Below, piece by piece: positions 62,001 to 64,000 of a stretch of 64,000 bases of DNA. Numbering within the stretch: the first letter of the stretch is position 1; each line of letters starts with the position of its first letter. The stretch comes from Zeugodacus cucurbitae. Lineage: Eukaryota > Arthropoda > Insecta > Diptera > Tephritidae. The stretch covers positions 37,442,001-37,506,000 of the forward strand of contig NC_071670.1 of assembly GCF_028554725.1 (NCBI RefSeq). The letters are read 5' to 3'. The translations under genes were made by a program, and so were the position numbers. The notes beneath the pieces were generated by a model. That model searched no databases. It saw nothing but the letters and a program-made list of their open reading frames with translations, and was not told the origin of the DNA.

Positions 62001-62331
62001 TGCCCTTATATCATTATCCTTAAAACGTTTGCAGGGGTCGTCATCAAAAGGGGGGTGTCTCATCCGAGGCTTTCGTAGATTTTTCATTGGGGGGTGTTTT
62101 TATGTGGTGGGTCCCAAACCCTACGCACAACCGCATAAGCGGGCTTCGCCTTCTCACTTTAGCTCGCCTTCAAACGGATGTCTGTTGGCTACCCAGAGGA
62201 TACTTGGTCTAAAACCGGAAGTCGTGAGCTGCTTGAACCATGTGGAGAAGAATCGTTTCTGGCCACTCCCAAGTGAGTGACAATCAAAAACTTTCCTCAC
62301 TTGCGTGAACTTCTACACATGATCCCATCCT
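59098..62331 (-). mobile_element. Near full-length RTE non-LTR retrotransposon
   Basis: About 3.23 kb, inserted in repeat copy F. CCTTAT is present at 59092-59097 and again at 62332-62337; copy D shows the unoccupied site with a single CCTTAT, so this is a target-site duplication. A ~240-bp 5' region (62088-62331) precedes the single long reading frame. The 3' end has the conserved segment CGGCTATAACCGGCTAAACG and ends in ACATACATACATAC. A single endonuclease/reverse-transcriptase frame, no LTRs and a short-repeat tail in place of poly(A) define the RTE clade. Confidence 0.92.
59130..62087 (-). CDS. RTE endonuclease/reverse transcriptase polyprotein
   Basis: 985 residues, open from ATG to stop. 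The N-terminal apurinic-type endonuclease (about residues 25-275) nicks target DNA; visible catalytic residues are N33 (CTWNVRTL), E62 (IQEVRW), D167 and N169 (LGDFNARVG), and D262-H263 (GSDHYLV). The reverse transcriptase (about 490-770) copies the RNA from the nick. Its motifs include YRGISLLN near 566, YQCGFRPGKSTTDQ near 598, FVDFKAAFD with D635, GFRQGDSLSCDFF near 691 and LLAYADDIDIIG with D734-D735. A C-terminal basic region ends GRGRPPLRWRDQVE and RRTAKERD. Compared with copies 1 and 2 it lacks 11 residues (GNGEYRRRWND) by an in-frame 33-bp deletion. Otherwise it looks complete; whether it is active is unknown. Confidence 0.93.
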   Translation of the reverse strand: MKNLRKPRMRHPPFDDDPCKRFKDNDIRACTWNVRTLNWEGASAQLVDVLIRLKADITAIQEVRWTGQGRKKVGPCDIYYSGHIKERKFGVGFVVGERLRRRVLAFTSVDERLATIRIKARFFNISLICAHAPTEEKDDVTKDAFYERLERTYERCPRHDVKVVLGDFNARVGREGVFGTTVGKFSLHDETSPNGLRLIDFAGARNMVVCSTRFQHKKIHQATWLSPDRNTRNQIDHVVIDGRHVSCVLDVRTLRGPNIGSDHYLVAAKIRTRLCAAKNARQQTQGRFDVEKLQSQQTATKYSTRLALLLSESTHQHLGIRELWNGISNSLRTAAAETIGFRQRQKTSWYDEECRLAAERKQTAYLATLQTTTTRAGWDRYRELKREARRICRQKKKEAEMREYEELEKLADRGNARKFYEKMKRLNEGFKTGASSCRDQGGNLVTDVQGILGLWREHFSDLLNGSESTTPGDGEPDPPIDDDGTDVPLPDHEEIRIAITRLKNNKAAGADRLPAELFKYGGEELIRCMHQLLCRIWSEESMPDDWNLSVLCPIHKKGDPTICANYRGISLLNIAYKVLSSVLCERLKPTVNKLIGPYQCGFRPGKSTTDQIFTMRQILEKTREKRIDTHHLFVDFKAAFDSTKRSCLYAAMSEFGIPAKLIRLCKLTLSNTKSSVMIGKDLSEPFDTKRGFRQGDSLSCDFFNLMLEKIIRAAELNREGTIFYKSVQLLAYADDIDIIGSNNRAVCSAFSRMDKEAKRMGLEVNEDKTKYLLSSNKQSAHSRLGSHVTVDSHNFEVVDNFVYLGTSINNTNNVSLEIQRRITLANRCYFGLSRQLNSKVLSRRTKIKLYKSLIIPVLLYGAEAWTMSTSDETTLGVFERKILRKIYGPQNIELYELYDDIDIVQRIKRQRLRWLGHVVRMDENTPALKVFDAVPAGGSRGRGRPPLRWRDQVESDLVTLGISNWRRTAKERDRWRTIVDSAITG

Positions 62332-62987
62332 CCTTATACAGTCCGAAAATGAGGCAATCGGGTTATAACCACGCCCACCTGCCATGCAAAGGTTATGTTG
62401 AAAACTACTAAAAATGTTTTACTTCAGCGAGGAAAACCATCAGAAGCCTTAAATTTGGTGCGAAAGTGCTGCACTCAAAATGGTATACAAAATTTTAAAC
62501 GTGGTTCCGCCCACTTATGGGTCAAAAACAATATCTCAGAAACTACTCGACCAATTTCAATGAAATTCGGTTCTTAATATCTTTCCAGCTTCCCAATGTT
62601 GTAAAAATAGTCCAAATCGGTTTACAACCACGCCTACTTCCCGTATACCAGAACTTTGAAGTAGGTCCGAATAGTTTACTTTACAATACATAAACTTAGT
62701 GCTAGTGATGATATCGGAACAAAACTTTGCAAAAATACTGTATTTAAATCGTCGAAATCGGTCGATTCTTCTAATAATGTCTCCGTGCCAACAATGAGTG
62801 AAATCGGGTCATAACTTCTCCTAGCTCCCATATATATTAATAATAGGGTTTTCAAACTTTCAATGGACTTTATACCATATATGCCGAATATGTGAGTCAA
62901 AATGTTTGTTATATTAATAAATTTAAAAAAATAAATTGCGAGAGTAAAAAATGTTCGGTCGCACCGAACTTAGCCCTTCCTTGTTTT

Positions 62988-63098
62988 TAATCTATGTTTA
63001 ACCAACTTTATTCTAAAAGTTAAATGAAGTCTTCTACTGCTCCTCAGATGTAGTTTACGATTAGTCCCTTACGGAAAACAAATAATAAACAAATAAGT
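62988..63098. other. Spacer between repeat F and Tc1 relic
   Basis: Short AT-rich spacer; nothing recognised. Confidence 0.4.
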
Positions 63099-63780
63099 GT
63101 GAAAATACACCGCTCGTCATCAGGATACCGACCCCAACCATACTTGGTTGATACCAAATATTATCCACACGCAGAAAAAATTAGAAGGCATCAAATTTTA
63201 AATTTTTTTCGAAATGAAGAAACTTCAGAAAAGAGCTTCAAAAGTGACAATAATCATGTATTTACGGATATACTGGAGGTGTTTACTCAGAGAAGCTCAA
63301 AATTAACACGATTAAAGCGATCAAATCAACTACTAAAAGGCTTGTTAAGGAAGCTGAGCGTTTAAAAGGCAGAAACTAAAGAAAAATCCACCTGTAAGTA
63401 AGTTAATTTTCGGATGAGCAAAATCGGTTCAAAGGTGTTACAGTATAGGGAGTCATATCATATTACGGTACCCGCAAATTGCAGTTTTATGCAAATAAAT
63501 ATAAACGAATTCGAAAAAGTGGACTTCCAGTTTATAAAAATATTTTTGGCAATCTAGAATGATATTCACGCCACAAAGCCGAAATGTTAGTGTTCTAGAG
63601 TGGCCGCCTCACTGCGCAGACCTAAATATTATAGATAACGTCTGGAGATGGTTTAATATGAGAGTGGTAAGCAATATACCACTAAAACGGACCCAATCGA
63701 CGACATAAGAATTGTTTGGTCAATCATTACAATAGATTTCTCTCCAATAAAATTTATGAAGTGTTTGTTAACAAGTTTGG
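63099..63780 (+). pseudogene. Decayed Tc1-like transposase
   Basis: Broken into several frames. Recognisable pieces in Tc1 order are FSDEQNRF (catalytic-domain start), then after a deletion GVISYYGTRKLQF, a short LPVYKNIFGNLE piece with the QQDNA block missing, and WPPHCADLNIIDNVWRWF. In the last, Tc1 proteins normally have WP..SPDLNPIEN.W. A plus-strand frame at 63099-63365 (ending QLLKGLLRKLSV) may be the DNA-binding half but is not clearly recognisable. Several stops and at least two deletions. Terminal repeats could not be found; the element may run past the window edge. Confidence 0.65.
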
Positions 63781-64000
63781 CACCTCCCATCACTAATTTA
63801 AGTAAAAAATATTCAAATTATAAATTAAAGTTTGCAAAATAGTATATTTTCAATATAAAAGTTTAGGTTTCTTGAAAGTTTTTTGTAATTCGATAAAATC
63901 ATATATACATATATATTTTTGTATCCTATATATATTTGTATCCTACAGAATAATTCATTAATTCACTTCTTTACTCTAAAACACGAATTTAATTTATACC

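Larger units (their letters stand above)
58593..62987 (+). repeat. Hairpin-ended dispersed repeat, copy F, split by RTE
   Basis: The only copy here with both ends: ACTCTCGCAACAAAGTTG hairpin at the left (from about 58596), and TTGCGAGAGTAAAAAATG, a TTCGG...CCGAA hairpin and TTAGCCCTTCCTTG at the right. Removing the 3.23-kb RTE leaves about 1.16 kb. Carries CCACGCCC at 62369-62376 and ACTACTCGACCAATTTCAAT at about 62541-62560. It defines the family ends used to judge truncation of the other copies. Confidence 0.85.

Noticed and set aside
61855..62280. 141-residue plus-strand frame
   Set aside because: Antisense shadow of the RTE 5' region and endonuclease coding sequence; no independent support.

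Overview
The window is AT-rich, repeat-laden animal DNA with one clear host gene. The transposon mix (RTE, several mariner types, a Tc1 relic, TTAA-flanked MITEs) and an insect-like mitochondrial carrier point to a higher dipteran. A tephritid fruit fly is my best guess, but that rests on remembered resemblance and not on a search. No rRNA, tRNA, CRISPR array, bacterial operon or virus is visible.

Layout. 0-11 kb: mostly unannotatable AT-rich DNA holding a mariner-derived MITE (210-535), a 5'-truncated RTE copy (3504-4175), a MITE with GACAGACGGC ends (5915-6374), a second mariner-MITE copy (9194-9365) and a relic of another mariner transposase (10524-10790). 11-21 kb: three copies (A, B, C) of a dispersed hairpin-ended repeat, a TTAA-flanked MITE (13158-13674) and a pogo-like MITE (19472-19629). 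21.6-22.6 kb: the host gene, a single-exon mitochondrial glutamate carrier on the minus strand with its poly(A) signal. 27-33 kb: repeat copy D, a decayed MITE, a pair of ~190-bp inverted repeats 2.1 kb apart and a 37-bp tandem repeat. 35.3-36.6 kb: a nearly full-length but dead mariner. 39-50.8 kb: an RTE scrap, three MITE or MITE-like insertions, a second TTAA-flanked MITE and an RTE copy with an 11-bp target-site duplication. 53.8 kb: a possible first coding exon on the minus strand. 54.9-63 kb: repeat copies E and F. Copy F is split by a ~3.2-kb RTE element whose 985-codon endonuclease/reverse-transcriptase frame is open. 63.1-63.8 kb: a decayed Tc1-like transposase.

The genes do not form a pathway. 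The glutamate carrier is an isolated housekeeping-type gene in a transposon graveyard. The most distinctive features are: (1) the six-copy hairpin-ended repeat, built from repeating modules that each carry CCACGCCC boxes; (2) a short shared phrase found in that repeat and also in the TTAA-flanked MITEs, which otherwise look unrelated; (3) the probably young RTE nested in copy F; and (4) two RTE subfamilies distinguished by their 3' tails. All boundaries were read by eye.
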